From Rhizobium leguminosarum (lineage in GTDB: Bacteria; Pseudomonadota; Alphaproteobacteria; Rhizobiales; Rhizobiaceae): a DNA stretch of 64,000 bases. The stretch covers positions 62,001 through 126,000 of the forward strand of contig NZ_CP025014.1 in the NCBI RefSeq assembly GCF_002953715.1. The letters run 5' to 3'. Positions 26,332 to 35,161 of this stretch are shown piece after piece (position 1 is the stretch's first letter; each line of letters opens with the position of its first letter). The position numbers and the translations under genes are program-made. The notes below the pieces were generated by a model. It searched no databases. It worked only from the letters and a program-made list of their open reading frames with translations, and had not been told where the DNA came from.

Positions 26332-27000
26332 ATGAACTATAAGTTGGATTTCACCCCGGTCATAGATGGCCTGCCGAGCCTTCTGCTCGGCTGCCTCGGG
26401 ACATTCTTGCTTGCCATTTGTGGGATGCTGCTGGCGATCATCATCGGAATTGGTGGCGTTGCGCTGCGCGACTCTGCGCTCAAGCCGGCGCGATGGCTGG
26501 TCATCGCCTTCGTCGAATTGATCCGCAACACGCCGTTCCTGGTGCAGATCTTCTTCATCTATTTTGCGCTTCCGCTCACGGGCATCAGGCTGGATCCGAC
26601 GCCGACGGCGATTATCGCGCTCGGCATCAACGGTGGTGCCTACGCCATCGAGATCATTCGCGGCGGCGTTCAGTCGATCCCGAAGGGACAGATGGAAGCG
26701 GGGCTCGCCCTTGGTCTGCACAAGGCTCAGGTCTTCCGGCTGATCATTCTCAAGCCGGCATTGCGGGCGATTTATCCGTCGCTGACGAGCCAGTTCGTCC
26801 TCCTGACGCTCACCACCAGCATTGCATCGGCGATTTCGGCCTACGAGCTGACCTCCGTATCGCAGCGCATCGAGTCGGAGAGCTTCCGCAGCTTCGAGGT
26901 CTACTTCACGGTCACGGTTTTCTATTTCGTGATCTCCTGGCTGATGATGCGCATCTTCGCGCTGTTTTCGGCACGCTACTTCAAATATCCGGTCAAGTAG
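26332..27000 (+). CDS. ABC transporter permease (HisM/GlnP family)
   Basis: 222 aa with about five membrane helices. FVELIRNTPFLVQIFFIYFA is the amino-acid permease landmark, and AIEIIRGGVQSIPKGQMEAG-LALGL the EAA loop that docks the ATPase. ATG at 26332 preceded by GGAAGG, 31 bp after aroQ. Forms the membrane channel with the following permease. Confidence 0.9.
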   Translation: MNYKLDFTPVIDGLPSLLLGCLGTFLLAICGMLLAIIIGIGGVALRDSALKPARWLVIAFVELIRNTPFLVQIFFIYFALPLTGIRLDPTPTAIIALGINGGAYAIEIIRGGVQSIPKGQMEAGLALGLHKAQVFRLIILKPALRAIYPSLTSQFVLLTLTTSIASAISAYELTSVSQRIESESFRSFEVYFTVTVFYFVISWLMMRIFALFSARYFKYPVK

Positions 27001-27010
27001 GAGGAATTCC

Positions 27011-27652
27011 ATGGGTCACGACGAATTCGTCTTCCTCCTGATCGGCCTGAAGTGGACCGTGGCCCTGTCCGCCGTCGGCTTCGTCTGCGGCGGCATTGCA
27101 GGGCTCGGCGTCGCCCTTGCGCGCGCCTCGGGCATACCATTGCTGGAACGCGTCACGGCCGCCTATATCGCCGTCTTCCAGGGAACACCGCTGCTGATGC
27201 AGCTTTTCGTCGTCTATTACGGCCTGGCGCTGGTCGGGCTGATGCTCGATGCCTGGGTGGCCGTTGCCATCGGCCTGACCCTGCATGCGAGCGCATATCT
27301 CGGCGAGATCTGGCGCGGATCGATCGAAGCGGTTCCGCGCGGCCAGACGGAAGCGGCAAAGGCTCTCAGCCTCAGATATGTCTCGCGCATGAAGGATGTC
27401 ATCCTGCCGCAGGCGCTGCGCATCTCGCTGCCTGCCACGGTCGGTTTCCTCGTGCAGCTGATCAAGGGCACCTCGCTTGCATCGATCGTCGGCTTCACCG
27501 AGCTGACGCGGGCCGGCAACATCATCTCCAACCAGATCTTCCAACCGCTGACGGTCTTCGGCATCGTCGGCGCTCTCTATTTCCTGATGTGCTGCCCACT
27601 GACGATCCTTGGCGCTCGCCTCGAACGAAAGTTTGCCGCCTCTGCGCGCTGA
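27011..27652 (+). CDS. ABC transporter permease (HisQ/GlnP family)
   Basis: 213 aa, about five membrane helices. YIAVFQGTPLLMQLFVVYYG is the family landmark, and GEIWRGSIEAVPRGQTEAAK-ALSL the EAA loop. Begins 10 bp after the previous permease stop, with AGGAGGAATTCC before the ATG. The second half of a heterodimeric channel for the binding protein at 24920. Confidence 0.9.
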   Translation: MGHDEFVFLLIGLKWTVALSAVGFVCGGIAGLGVALARASGIPLLERVTAAYIAVFQGTPLLMQLFVVYYGLALVGLMLDAWVAVAIGLTLHASAYLGEIWRGSIEAVPRGQTEAAKALSLRYVSRMKDVILPQALRISLPATVGFLVQLIKGTSLASIVGFTELTRAGNIISNQIFQPLTVFGIVGALYFLMCCPLTILGARLERKFAASAR

Positions 27653-27704
27653 TCCGCATCCCTCGTCTTCGATGCGATCCAGCCGCCAACGTGGAGTTCT
27701 ACTG

Positions 27705-28469
27705 ATGACCAGTCCCAGTCCTGCTCAAGGCGCAGAAACGATGATCACCATGGAGCGGGTGGAGAAGTGGTATGGCGCTTTTCAAGCCCTGCACGACATC
27801 AACATATCGGTTCGCAGCGGCGAGAGGATCGTCTTATGCGGGCCTTCCGGCAGTGGGAAGTCGACGCTCATCCGTTGCATCAACCATCTCGAGACCTACG
27901 AGAAAGGGGAAATCCGCGTCGGCGGGATTCTTCTCGGAAATCAGGCCAAGACCATCGATGCGATCCGCCGTGAGGTCGGCATGGTCTTCCAGCAGTTCAA
28001 TCTGTTTCCGCATCTGACCGTGCTGCAGAACTGCATGCTGGCGCCGATGAAGGCTATCGGCGTCGGCAAGGCGGAGGCCGAGGAACGGGCTCGCGGGCTG
28101 CTCGAGCGGGTCAAGATCCTGGAGCAGGCCGACAAATATCCGGTGCAGCTTTCGGGTGGCCAGCAGCAGCGCGTGGCCATTGCCCGCGCGCTTTGCATGC
28201 GGCCGAAAGTGATGCTGTTCGACGAGCCGACGTCGGCGCTTGATCCGGAAATGGTCAAGGAGGTACTGGATACGATGATCGCGCTCGCCGACGAAGGCAT
28301 GACGATGATCTGCGTCACCCACGAGATGGGCTTTGCCCGCCAGGTCGCAGACCGCGTGATCTTCATGGCCAGCGGCGCGATCGTCGAGGAAGCCCCGCCG
28401 GCCGAGTTCTTCACCAACCCACAGCATGAGCGAACCAGGAAATTCCTCGGAGAAATCCTGCGAAGGTAA
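27705..28469 (+). CDS. ABC transporter ATP-binding protein (GlnQ family)
   Basis: 254 aa. Walker A GPSGSGKST, Q-loop VFQQFNLFPHLTVLQN, signature LSGGQQQRVAIARAL, Walker B VMLFDEPTSALD and H-loop VTHEMGFA are all intact. ATG at 27705 has GGAG 13 bases upstream. Energises the two upstream permeases. Belongs to the polar amino acid uptake class, but gene context points to hydroaromatic acids. Confidence 0.92.
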   Translation: MTSPSPAQGAETMITMERVEKWYGAFQALHDINISVRSGERIVLCGPSGSGKSTLIRCINHLETYEKGEIRVGGILLGNQAKTIDAIRREVGMVFQQFNLFPHLTVLQNCMLAPMKAIGVGKAEAEERARGLLERVKILEQADKYPVQLSGGQQQRVAIARALCMRPKVMLFDEPTSALDPEMVKEVLDTMIALADEGMTMICVTHEMGFARQVADRVIFMASGAIVEEAPPAEFFTNPQHERTRKFLGEILRR

Positions 28470-28513
28470 GGCGTCTCAAGGTCGATGCCTCTGGCAAATT
28501 ATGGGAGCCGGCA

Positions 28514-29581
28514 ATGAAGCCGCTAGAGATTGCAGTCATGGGAGCCGGCCTCATCGGCAGGCGCCACGTCGAGCGAATTATCTCCGAGCCCGGAACCGTT
28601 CTCTCGGCCGTGATCGATCCTTCTGCCGCCGGTCGCGACTTTGCCGAGAATGTCGGGGCCCGATGGTACCGGAGCTTCTCAGACATCCGCGTCGAGGACA
28701 GGCCTGACGGCATCATCGTGGCAACGCCGAACCAGCTCCACGTTGAGAACGGAATGGAGATCGTCGCTGCCGGCATTCCTGTCCTGATCGAGAAACCGAT
28801 CGCCGACGATGTCGATGCTGCGGCGGCACTGGTTGGCGCCGGTGAGAAGGCAGGCATACCGCTGCTCGTCGGCCATCACAGGCGCCACAATCCGATAATC
28901 CAGGCGGTCAAACAGATCGTCGACGGCGGAAGGCTTGGCCGGATCCTCGCGGTGCACGGCACGTTCTGGGTCGCCAAGCCCGACGACTATTTCGACATCC
29001 CCTGGCGGCGCGAGTCGGGCGCCGGCCCGGTCTTCGTCAACCTGATCCACGATGTCGATCTCTTCCGATATTTCTTCGGCGAGGTCGAAGCCGTCCATGC
29101 GATGGAATCCCACGCCGTGAGGAACCATGCCGTCGAGGATACGGCTGTCGTGACGCTGCGTTTCGAAAGCGGGGTGCTTGCCACTCTCAACGGCAGTGAT
29201 GCCGTGGCAGCGCCGTGGAGCTGGGAGACGACCACCGGCGAAAACCCCGCCTTTCCCCGTTACGATCAATTCTGCTACCAGATCGGCGGCACCAAGGGTT
29301 CGCTCGGAATTCCTGATCTGACGCTTTGGACGAGCCCTTCGAAGCCCGATTGGCTGGAGCAGCTTGCCCAGGAGCGCGTGCCTTACCAAGCAGCCGATCC
29401 CCTTTGCGTTCAGCTCAGACATTTTTGCGATGTCATTCGTGGCGATGCCACGCCTCTGGTGAGTGGCCGAGAGGGCCTTGCCACGCTCAGGGTCGTCGAA
29501 GCGATCAAGAGATCGGCGCGCTGGGGACAGATGATCCACCTCTCTGACGCCAGCGCCTCTTTCGATGCCCAGAAAGTCTGA
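28514..29581 (+). CDS. Gfo/Idh/MocA family oxidoreductase
   Basis: 355 aa. Rossmann fold IAVMGAGLIGRRHVERIIS at the N-terminus, the EKPIADDVDAA motif near residue 95, and the catalytic-domain DFDVPWRR-like block DYFDIPWRRESGAGPVFVNLIHDVDLFRYFFG with the H-x3-D pair. Enzymes of this family oxidise or reduce cyclic polyols with NAD(P). In this operon it may oxidise quinate, shikimate or a related cyclitol, feeding dehydroquinase and QuiC; inferred from context. Confidence 0.87.
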   Translation: MKPLEIAVMGAGLIGRRHVERIISEPGTVLSAVIDPSAAGRDFAENVGARWYRSFSDIRVEDRPDGIIVATPNQLHVENGMEIVAAGIPVLIEKPIADDVDAAAALVGAGEKAGIPLLVGHHRRHNPIIQAVKQIVDGGRLGRILAVHGTFWVAKPDDYFDIPWRRESGAGPVFVNLIHDVDLFRYFFGEVEAVHAMESHAVRNHAVEDTAVVTLRFESGVLATLNGSDAVAAPWSWETTTGENPAFPRYDQFCYQIGGTKGSLGIPDLTLWTSPSKPDWLEQLAQERVPYQAADPLCVQLRHFCDVIRGDATPLVSGREGLATLRVVEAIKRSARWGQMIHLSDASASFDAQKV

Positions 29582-29585
29582 CCAC

Positions 29586-30416
29586 ATGATCACCGGGACG
29601 ACCAAACTCATCGCTCACCTCGGCTATCCGACGGAGTCCTTCAAGGCCCCGCTGATCTACAATCCTTACTTCGAGATGAACGGAATTGATGCCGTCGTCG
29701 TGCCGATGGGCTGCAGGCCGGAGGACTATCCGGCATTTCTGAAGCTTCTGTTCCGGCTATCCAATATCCACGGTGCTCTGATCACGATGCCGCACAAGAT
29801 TTCGACGATGGCGCTGCTCGACGAAACGTCGACCAACGCGAAAGTCGCCGGCTCGTGCAATGCAGTGCGTCTCGGTTCGGATGGCAGGCTGATCGGTGAC
29901 ATGTTCGATGGCGAGGGCTTCGTTCGCGGCGTGTTGCGCAAGGATAAAAAGGTTGAAGGAGCCCATGCGCTCATTGCGGGTGCCGGCGGCGTCGGCTCGG
30001 CGATCGCGGCGTCGTTGGCACAGGCGGGCGTGGACCACCTCGCCATCTTCGACGCCAACGAGACGACCGCGACCGCGCTGCAGGACAGGCTGAAGAAATA
30101 TTATCCGCAGCTTGAAGTAACGGTCGGCTCCGCCGATCCGGCAGGCTTCGACATTGTCGTCAACGCGACACCTCTCGGCATGCGACGGGGCGACCCGCTG
30201 CCGATCGATATCGACCGCATTTCGCCTTCGACCTTCGTCGGCGAAGTCGTGATGACCAAGGAAATAACCCCCTTTCTCGAGGCCGTGCGGGCGCGCGGCT
30301 GTGCATTTCAGGTTGGGACGGACATGTTGTTCGAACAGATCCCCGCCTATCTCGAATTCTTCGAATTCCCGACGACGACGGCCGACAATCTGCGTGCCAT
30401 CGCCAAGCTCGGGTGA
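29586..30416 (+). CDS. Shikimate/quinate dehydrogenase, AroE-like
   Basis: 276 aa. ALITMPHKISTM has the catalytic Lys, GDMFDGEGFVRGV replaces the usual N-T-D-G with F-D-G (the Asp kept), LIAGAGGVGSAIAASLA is the nucleotide motif and VNATPLGM the conserved strand. The substrate-anchoring S-x-S near the start reads ESFKAP, unlike biosynthetic AroE (SxS). The deviations and its place at the end of a catabolic operon suggest a quinate/shikimate dehydrogenase working in the oxidative direction. Start ATG 29586 is 4 bp after the previous stop. Confidence 0.86.
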   Translation: MITGTTKLIAHLGYPTESFKAPLIYNPYFEMNGIDAVVVPMGCRPEDYPAFLKLLFRLSNIHGALITMPHKISTMALLDETSTNAKVAGSCNAVRLGSDGRLIGDMFDGEGFVRGVLRKDKKVEGAHALIAGAGGVGSAIAASLAQAGVDHLAIFDANETTATALQDRLKKYYPQLEVTVGSADPAGFDIVVNATPLGMRRGDPLPIDIDRISPSTFVGEVVMTKEITPFLEAVRARGCAFQVGTDMLFEQIPAYLEFFEFPTTTADNLRAIAKLG

Positions 30417-30482
30417 TGCGAATTCAGGGCATGATGCCGAAAAAGTGTGAGCGCTTTTCGGACGACATCCTGTTCTAGAGCG
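30413..30482. repeat. Short intergenic repeat
   Basis: GGCATGATGCCGAAAAAGTG with GCGCTTTTCGG folds back on itself between convergent genes. The CATGATGCCGAAAAAGTGTG block resembles a common rhizobial intergenic element. May serve as a transcript end. Confidence 0.4.
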
Positions 30483-31242
30483 AGGCGGTGATGCCGCCGT
30501 CGACGGTTAGCATGTGGCCGTTGACGAAGGAGGAGGCATCCGAGGCCAGGAAGACGGCGGCACCGACAAGCTCCTTGACCTCGCCCCAGCGGCCGGCCGG
30601 CGTGCGGTTTTCCAGCCAGCCGGAAAACTTTGGATCATCGACGAGCGCCTGGTTGAGCGGCGTGCGGAAATAGCCGGGCGCGATCGCATTGATCTGCAGG
30701 CCGTATTTCGCCCAGTCGGTCGCCATGCCGCGCGTGAGGTTCTTCACAGCACCCTTGGTGGCAGTATAGGGCGCAATGCCGGGACGGGCGAGTTCGGCCT
30801 GGACGGAGGCGATGTTGATGATCTTGCCGCGGCCGCGCGCAATCATCGCCTGGGCGACCGGCTGGCTGACATAGAACAGGCTAGAGACGTTGGTCTTGAA
30901 GATCTCGTCCCACTTGTCGACCGGGAAGTTCTCCAGCGGTGTGCGAAACTGCATGCCGGCATTGTTGACGAGGATGTCGATCGGACCGATTTCCGCCTCG
31001 ATATAGGCGATGGCGGTGCGGCTGGCCTCCGCATCGGTGACGTCGAAGGCGGCGCTGACGGCATGGCGATGGCTGCGACGAATATCCTCGGCGGCCGCCT
31101 CGGCCTTCTGCGCGTTGCGGCCGTTGATGATGATCGAAGCGCCATGCTCGGCAAGCCCGACCGCCAATGCGCGGCCGATGCCCTGACTGGAGCCGGTGAC
31201 GAGGGCGCGGCGGCCGGAGAGATCGAAGAGAGGAAAGGTCAC
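30475..31242 (-). CDS. SDR family oxidoreductase
   Basis: 255 aa from a GTG at 31242 preceded by GGAGCAGCC. Classical short-chain dehydrogenase: cofactor motif ALVTGSSQGIGRALA, NNAG structural motif, and catalytic S (INIASVQ), Y-x3-K (YTATKGAVK). Closest in style to gluconate 5-dehydrogenase-like SDRs. It follows pcaB on the same strand after a 67-bp gap, so it is probably the last gene of the pca transcript. A role as quinate or cyclitol dehydrogenase is possible but not shown. Confidence 0.87.
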   Translation of the reverse strand: MTFPLFDLSGRRALVTGSSQGIGRALAVGLAEHGASIIINGRNAQKAEAAAEDIRRSHRHAVSAAFDVTDAEASRTAIAYIEAEIGPIDILVNNAGMQFRTPLENFPVDKWDEIFKTNVSSLFYVSQPVAQAMIARGRGKIINIASVQAELARPGIAPYTATKGAVKNLTRGMATDWAKYGLQINAIAPGYFRTPLNQALVDDPKFSGWLENRTPAGRWGEVKELVGAAVFLASDASSFVNGHMLTVDGGITASL

Positions 31243-31309
31243 GAGGCTGCTCCTGATTTCATTGCACTCTGCATAGCCGGTTTCCGGCATGAGATGCAAA
31301 GGCGCTGGA

Positions 31310-32356
31310 TCAGGCCGTTCCAAGCCTCTTGATATTTCCTGCAAGCTCCTTCGCCAGCCGCAGGCTGGCGGCGGTTGCCATCGTCATTTGCGACAGGAGC
31401 AGCCATTCGAGCGTCCAGGCAGCGCCGGAGCGTTCCTGTTCGTGGACAAGGGAATGATGGATGCCCGAGAGCGCCGTGGCGTTGAAGCGGGCGAGCGAGA
31501 CGAGGACTTCGGCGGAAACGGGGTTCTGCTTGTGCGCCATGGCCGACGAGGTGCCGCCGCCTGAAATTTCGATCTCGTCGCCGGCCTGGGCGAGCAGCGC
31601 AATATCCTGCCCCATCTTGCCGAGACTGCCTGATATCGACGCGAACAGCCCGGCAATATCGGCGATCGGCAGACGCCCGCTCTGCCATTGCGGTGCATCG
31701 GTGAGGCCGAGTTCCTGGGCGAGCGAGGCACGGATGGCTGCGGCGTGCGATCCGAGCTTGTCCAGCGTGCCGGCGGCACCACCGAACTGGACGGGAAAAC
31801 TCTGCTCGGTCAGGCGGTCGCGATAGATCGTCAACGGCTCCTGCCAAGCGCGGAGGCGGTCGGAGACGGTGATCGGGATCGCCGCCTGCATGCGGGTATG
31901 ACCCATCAGCTGGTTCCCGCCGAACTGGCCGTCCAGCGCATCGAGCCCTGCGGCAAGAGTGGAAAGCCGGCCGGCAAACAGGAAGACGACGGCCTTCAGG
32001 CGGATCATCAGGCTGGTATCGATGACATCCTGGCTGGTCGCGCCGAGATGCAGGCTTTTGGCCGCTTCCTCGCCGACATCGGTACGCAGCTGCTTGATGA
32101 GATCTGGAACGACGACACCGTCCCTTGCCGTTGCCGATCGAAGACTGGACACATCGGGCGAGAAGGCGGCGCAGGTGTCAGCGATGCGCCTTGCGGCTTC
32201 GGCAGGAATGAGGCCGTGAGCGGCTTCAGCCTTGGCGAGCGCGGCCTCGAAGGAGAGCATGGCCCGGATATCCGCCTCGGCGGTGAAATAGGGCGCGATT
32301 TCATCGTCGCCGAGCAGGCCGGAAAGGAAGGGGTGGTCGAAGGGCGATGCGGTCAT
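31310..32356 (-). CDS. pcaB: 3-carboxy-cis,cis-muconate cycloisomerase
   Basis: 348 aa, fumarase/argininosuccinate lyase superfamily. LHLGATSQDVIDTSL and GGGTSSAMAHKQNP are the conserved C1 and C3 signatures, the latter with catalytic Ser in the flexible loop. It is on the shorter side of the family (typically 350-450 aa). Converts beta-carboxymuconate to gamma-carboxymuconolactone in protocatechuate breakdown. Start at MTASPFDHPF. Follows pcaG after a 127-bp gap containing a short hairpin. Confidence 0.92.
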   Translation of the reverse strand: MTASPFDHPFLSGLLGDDEIAPYFTAEADIRAMLSFEAALAKAEAAHGLIPAEAARRIADTCAAFSPDVSSLRSATARDGVVVPDLIKQLRTDVGEEAAKSLHLGATSQDVIDTSLMIRLKAVVFLFAGRLSTLAAGLDALDGQFGGNQLMGHTRMQAAIPITVSDRLRAWQEPLTIYRDRLTEQSFPVQFGGAAGTLDKLGSHAAAIRASLAQELGLTDAPQWQSGRLPIADIAGLFASISGSLGKMGQDIALLAQAGDEIEISGGGTSSAMAHKQNPVSAEVLVSLARFNATALSGIHHSLVHEQERSGAAWTLEWLLLSQMTMATAASLRLAKELAGNIKRLGTA

Positions 32357-32383
32357 GGGTGTCTCGTTTTTTGCGTCGTCCCC

Positions 32384-32470
32384 CATCCGGCTGCCGCACC
32401 CTCTCCCCTCGGGGAGAGAGGGGAGAGTGAGGGAAGGCTACCTGCTCGGAGCCCTTAGAACAAGCAGCCG
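32384..32470. repeat. GC-rich hairpin repeat between pcaG and pcaB
   Basis: CTCTCCCCTCGGGGAGAG (about 32402-32419) is a near-perfect hairpin within a CCGCACCCTCTCCCC-type sequence common between rhizobial genes. It interrupts the pca operon without a T-tract and could process or stabilise the mRNA. Confidence 0.45.
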
Positions 32471-32482
32471 GCATGCAGACCC

Positions 32483-33094
32483 TCAGATATCGAGAAACAC
32501 CGTTTCCTTCGGACCCTGCAGATAGATGTCGAAATGACAGGTCGCGCCGCCGCGCGTGGCGATCATCGTTGCGACGCGCTCGCGATGTTCGATGCGCGAA
32601 AGCAGCGGGTCGGCGGCATTGGCCTCCGTCTCCTCCGGAAAATACATGCGCGTGTGCAGGCCGATATTGATGCCGCGGGCGACGATCCAGAATGTGATGT
32701 GCGGGGCTTGTCTGCGGCCGTCCTTGAAGGGAACGCGGCCGGGCTTCACCGTCTCGAAGCTGTAGACGCCGTCCTCGGCGCGGGTTGGGCAGCGGCCCCA
32801 GCCGGTGAAATTCGGATCGGCGGCGCCGCGCATTTCCGACGGGCTGTTGTAGAGACCGGCGCTGTCGGCCTGCCAGATCTCGATGACTGCATCGCGCACC
32901 AGCGCGCCGGCACCATCGAAGATCCGGCCGGTGACGGTGATGCGTTCGCCGAGGGTCTTGTCGTTGACCATCTCGATGCCGAGATCGGTGTCGTAGACGC
33001 CCGCTATGTCACAGAAATTCGGCGTCAGGCCGATATGGACATAGGGGCCTGCCGTCTGCGACGGGGTTTCCTTGAGATAGCCGAGCTGCTGCAT
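32483..33094 (-). CDS. pcaG: Protocatechuate 3,4-dioxygenase alpha subunit
   Basis: 203 aa. Intradiol dioxygenase fold with ITVTGRIFDGAGALVRDAVIE and IWQADSAGLY, then AEDGVYSFETVKPGRVPF and APHITFWIVARG. The Fe ligands of the beta chain are not fully kept, as expected for alpha subunits, which shape the active site. Starts 2 bp after pcaH. Together they open the ring of protocatechuate between the hydroxyls. Confidence 0.93.
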   Translation of the reverse strand: MQQLGYLKETPSQTAGPYVHIGLTPNFCDIAGVYDTDLGIEMVNDKTLGERITVTGRIFDGAGALVRDAVIEIWQADSAGLYNSPSEMRGAADPNFTGWGRCPTRAEDGVYSFETVKPGRVPFKDGRRQAPHITFWIVARGINIGLHTRMYFPEETEANAADPLLSRIEHRERVATMIATRGGATCHFDIYLQGPKETVFLDI

Positions 33095-33096
33095 GG

Positions 33097-33846
33097 TCAG
33101 TTGCCCTCCAATTTGTTTTCGAACATCGTCGAGCGGCGGCCGCGCAGCACAATGTCGAATTTATAGGCGCGTGAATCCATCGGAATGGTGTTGCCCCAGT
33201 CGAGCGGCGCGATCAGTTGCTCGATCGCCGCCTTGTCGGGGATGGTGCCGACGATCGGACATTTCCAGATCATCGGATCGCCTTCGAAATACATCTGGGT
33301 AATCAGGCGTTGGGCAAAGCCATGCCCGAAGATCGAAAAATGGATATGGGCGGGACGCCAGTCGTTGATTCCGTTCGGCCAGGGATAGGCGCCGGGACGG
33401 ATGGTGCGGAAATGGTAGTGGCCATCCTCGTCGGTGATGGCGCGGCCGCAGCCGCCGAAATTCGGGTCGATCGCCGCCAGATAGGTTTCCTTCTTGTGGC
33501 GATAGCGGCCGCCGGCATTGGCCTGCCAGAACTCGACTAAGGCGCCGGCAACCGGCCTGGCGCGCTCGTCGAGCACGCGGCCATGGACGATGATGCGTTC
33601 GCCGATGGCACTTTCGCCGGGCTGCGCGTAGTTCAGGATCAGGTCGTTGTCGAGTTCGCCGATCATCGAATGGCCAAAGACCGGACCGGTGGTCTCGGAA
33701 ATCGTGCCGTCGAGCGATAGCAGCGCGCGCTGCGGCGCGCGCAGCACGGAGGTCTTGTAGCCAGGCGTCAGCGCCGGCGCATGCCAGGCTCGGTCGCGGG
33801 CGAAGAAGCCGCCGGTCTCGGGCTTGCGGTTCGGTCGTTCGGACAT
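33097..33846 (-). CDS. pcaH: Protocatechuate 3,4-dioxygenase beta subunit
   Basis: 249 aa. HGRVLDERARPVAGALVEFW is the intradiol dioxygenase strand; the Fe(III) ligands are supplied by Tyr of GGRYRHKKE and GAYPWPNG and by both His of RPAHIHFSIFG. Start ATG 33846. Part of pcaDCHGB. Confidence 0.94.
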   Translation of the reverse strand: MSERPNRKPETGGFFARDRAWHAPALTPGYKTSVLRAPQRALLSLDGTISETTGPVFGHSMIGELDNDLILNYAQPGESAIGERIIVHGRVLDERARPVAGALVEFWQANAGGRYRHKKETYLAAIDPNFGGCGRAITDEDGHYHFRTIRPGAYPWPNGINDWRPAHIHFSIFGHGFAQRLITQMYFEGDPMIWKCPIVGTIPDKAAIEQLIAPLDWGNTIPMDSRAYKFDIVLRGRRSTMFENKLEGN

Positions 33847-33855
33847 GTTCCTCCC

Positions 33856-34260
33856 TCAGGCCGCCTTTTCGGCGTCCATCTGTTCAAAAGCCTGCTTTGC
33901 GATCTTGATCGCGTGATTGGCGGCGGGAACGCCGGCATAGATTGCAACATGCAGCAGCGCCTCGCAAATATCCTCGCGGGTTGCGCCCGTATTGGCAGTG
34001 GCGCGTACATGCATGGCGACCTCGTCGTCCTGGCCCAGCGCCGCGAGTAGAGCGATCGTGATGATCGAGCGCTCGCGCTTCGTCAGCGCCGGGCGTGACC
34101 AGACATGGCCCCAGGCGGCTTCGGTGATCAACTCCTGAAAGGGGCGGTCGAACTCCGTCGATGTGGTGGCGGCGCGGTCGACATGGGCGTCGCCAAGCAC
34201 GGCGCGGCGGGTCGCCATGCCCTGGCTATAGCGCTCGGAAGGGGACGCGGTCTCATTCAT
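33856..34260 (-). CDS. pcaC: 4-carboxymuconolactone decarboxylase
   Basis: 134 aa, AhpD-like/CMD fold. Conserved FQELITEAAWGHVWSRPALT-KRERS and ALGQDDEVAMHVRATANTG with EDICEALLHVAIYAGVPAA. Start at MNETASPSERY, overlapping the pcaD stop by 4 bp. Forms 3-oxoadipate enol-lactone from the product of PcaB. Confidence 0.93.
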   Translation of the reverse strand: MNETASPSERYSQGMATRRAVLGDAHVDRAATTSTEFDRPFQELITEAAWGHVWSRPALTKRERSIITIALLAALGQDDEVAMHVRATANTGATREDICEALLHVAIYAGVPAANHAIKIAKQAFEQMDAEKAA

Positions 34261-35066
34261 GGGCTGACTTCTCCAGACGGAACGGATGTGAGGAAGGCGC
34301 GGATGATCGCCGTCAGCGCCTCTGGCTGCTCGACGCAGGGAATGTGCGCGCAATCAGGGATGACCTCGTAGCGAGCGCCCGATATCAGCTTCGCTGTCGA
34401 AAGAACGAGATCGGGCGGCGTCGAGCCGTCCTGGTCGCCGACGATGCAGATCGTCGGGACGGTGATCGTCTTGGCGATTTCGGTAAAATCGGCATCGCGG
34501 ATCGCGGCGCAGGCGGCGAGATAGCCTTCGACCGGCTGGCGCGTCAGCATGTTGCAATAGCCGGCATAGGCGGTGCTCTCGGGCCGGCGGAAGGCGGGCG
34601 TGAACCAACGCTCCATGATGGCATCGACAATGCTGCCGATCCCATTTCTCTCGACGGCGGCGATGCGGGCGTCCCAGCTCTCCGCCGTGCCGATCTTAGG
34701 GGCGGTGTCGCAGAGGATCAGCGCGCGGACCAGGTCCGGCCGGCGGTGATAGAGCGACTGGGCGATGAGGCCGCCGACGGAGAGGCCGCAGATGACGGCA
34801 TCCTTGACCGAGAGCAGATCGAGCAGGCCGGCGAGATCCGTCGCATGGTCCTCGATCGATGAAGGGAGCTGGCCGACATCGGAAAGGCCGTGGCCGCGTT
34901 TGTCGTAAAGCACGATGGCAAATTCACCGGCAAGCCGCACCACGACATCACGCCAGATGCGGAAATCCGTTCCGAGCGAATTGGTAAAGACGATCACCGG
35001 CCTGTCGGCGGGGGCACCAATGATCTGATAATGGATCGTCACGTCGTTTATGCGGGCGAATTGCAC
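34257..35066 (-). CDS. pcaD: 3-oxoadipate enol-lactonase
   Basis: 269 aa alpha/beta hydrolase starting with GTG at 35066 after GGAGGAGAG. Oxyanion region FTNSLGTDFRIW, nucleophile elbow CGLSVGGLIAQ (Ser), acid in IVGDQDGSTPP and His in DCAHIPCVEQPEAL. First gene of the operon, read from the promoter shared with pcaQ. Hydrolyses the enol-lactone to 3-oxoadipate. Confidence 0.92.
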   Translation of the reverse strand: MQFARINDVTIHYQIIGAPADRPVIVFTNSLGTDFRIWRDVVVRLAGEFAIVLYDKRGHGLSDVGQLPSSIEDHATDLAGLLDLLSVKDAVICGLSVGGLIAQSLYHRRPDLVRALILCDTAPKIGTAESWDARIAAVERNGIGSIVDAIMERWFTPAFRRPESTAYAGYCNMLTRQPVEGYLAACAAIRDADFTEIAKTITVPTICIVGDQDGSTPPDLVLSTAKLISGARYEVIPDCAHIPCVEQPEALTAIIRAFLTSVPSGEVSP

Positions 35067-35138
35067 GTCACTCTCCTCCTGTCTGGTGAAATTGACTGGT
35101 TGATCCGGTTAAGTAAAATGATATTTATTGGCGTTTCG

Positions 35139-35154
35139 ATAACCCTGGAGTTAT
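35139..35154 (+). promoter_or_regulatory. Candidate PcaQ binding site
   Basis: ATAACCCTGGAGTTAT is a perfect ATAAC-N6-GTTAT inverted repeat and fits the known rhizobial PcaQ box (ATAACC-N4-GGTTAA) closely. It lies between the divergent pcaD and pcaQ genes and covers an upstream ATG at 35153, which supports the pcaQ start at 35162. A second half-site, GGTTAA, occurs at about 35107. Confidence 0.6.
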
Positions 35155-35161
35155 GCGAGCG

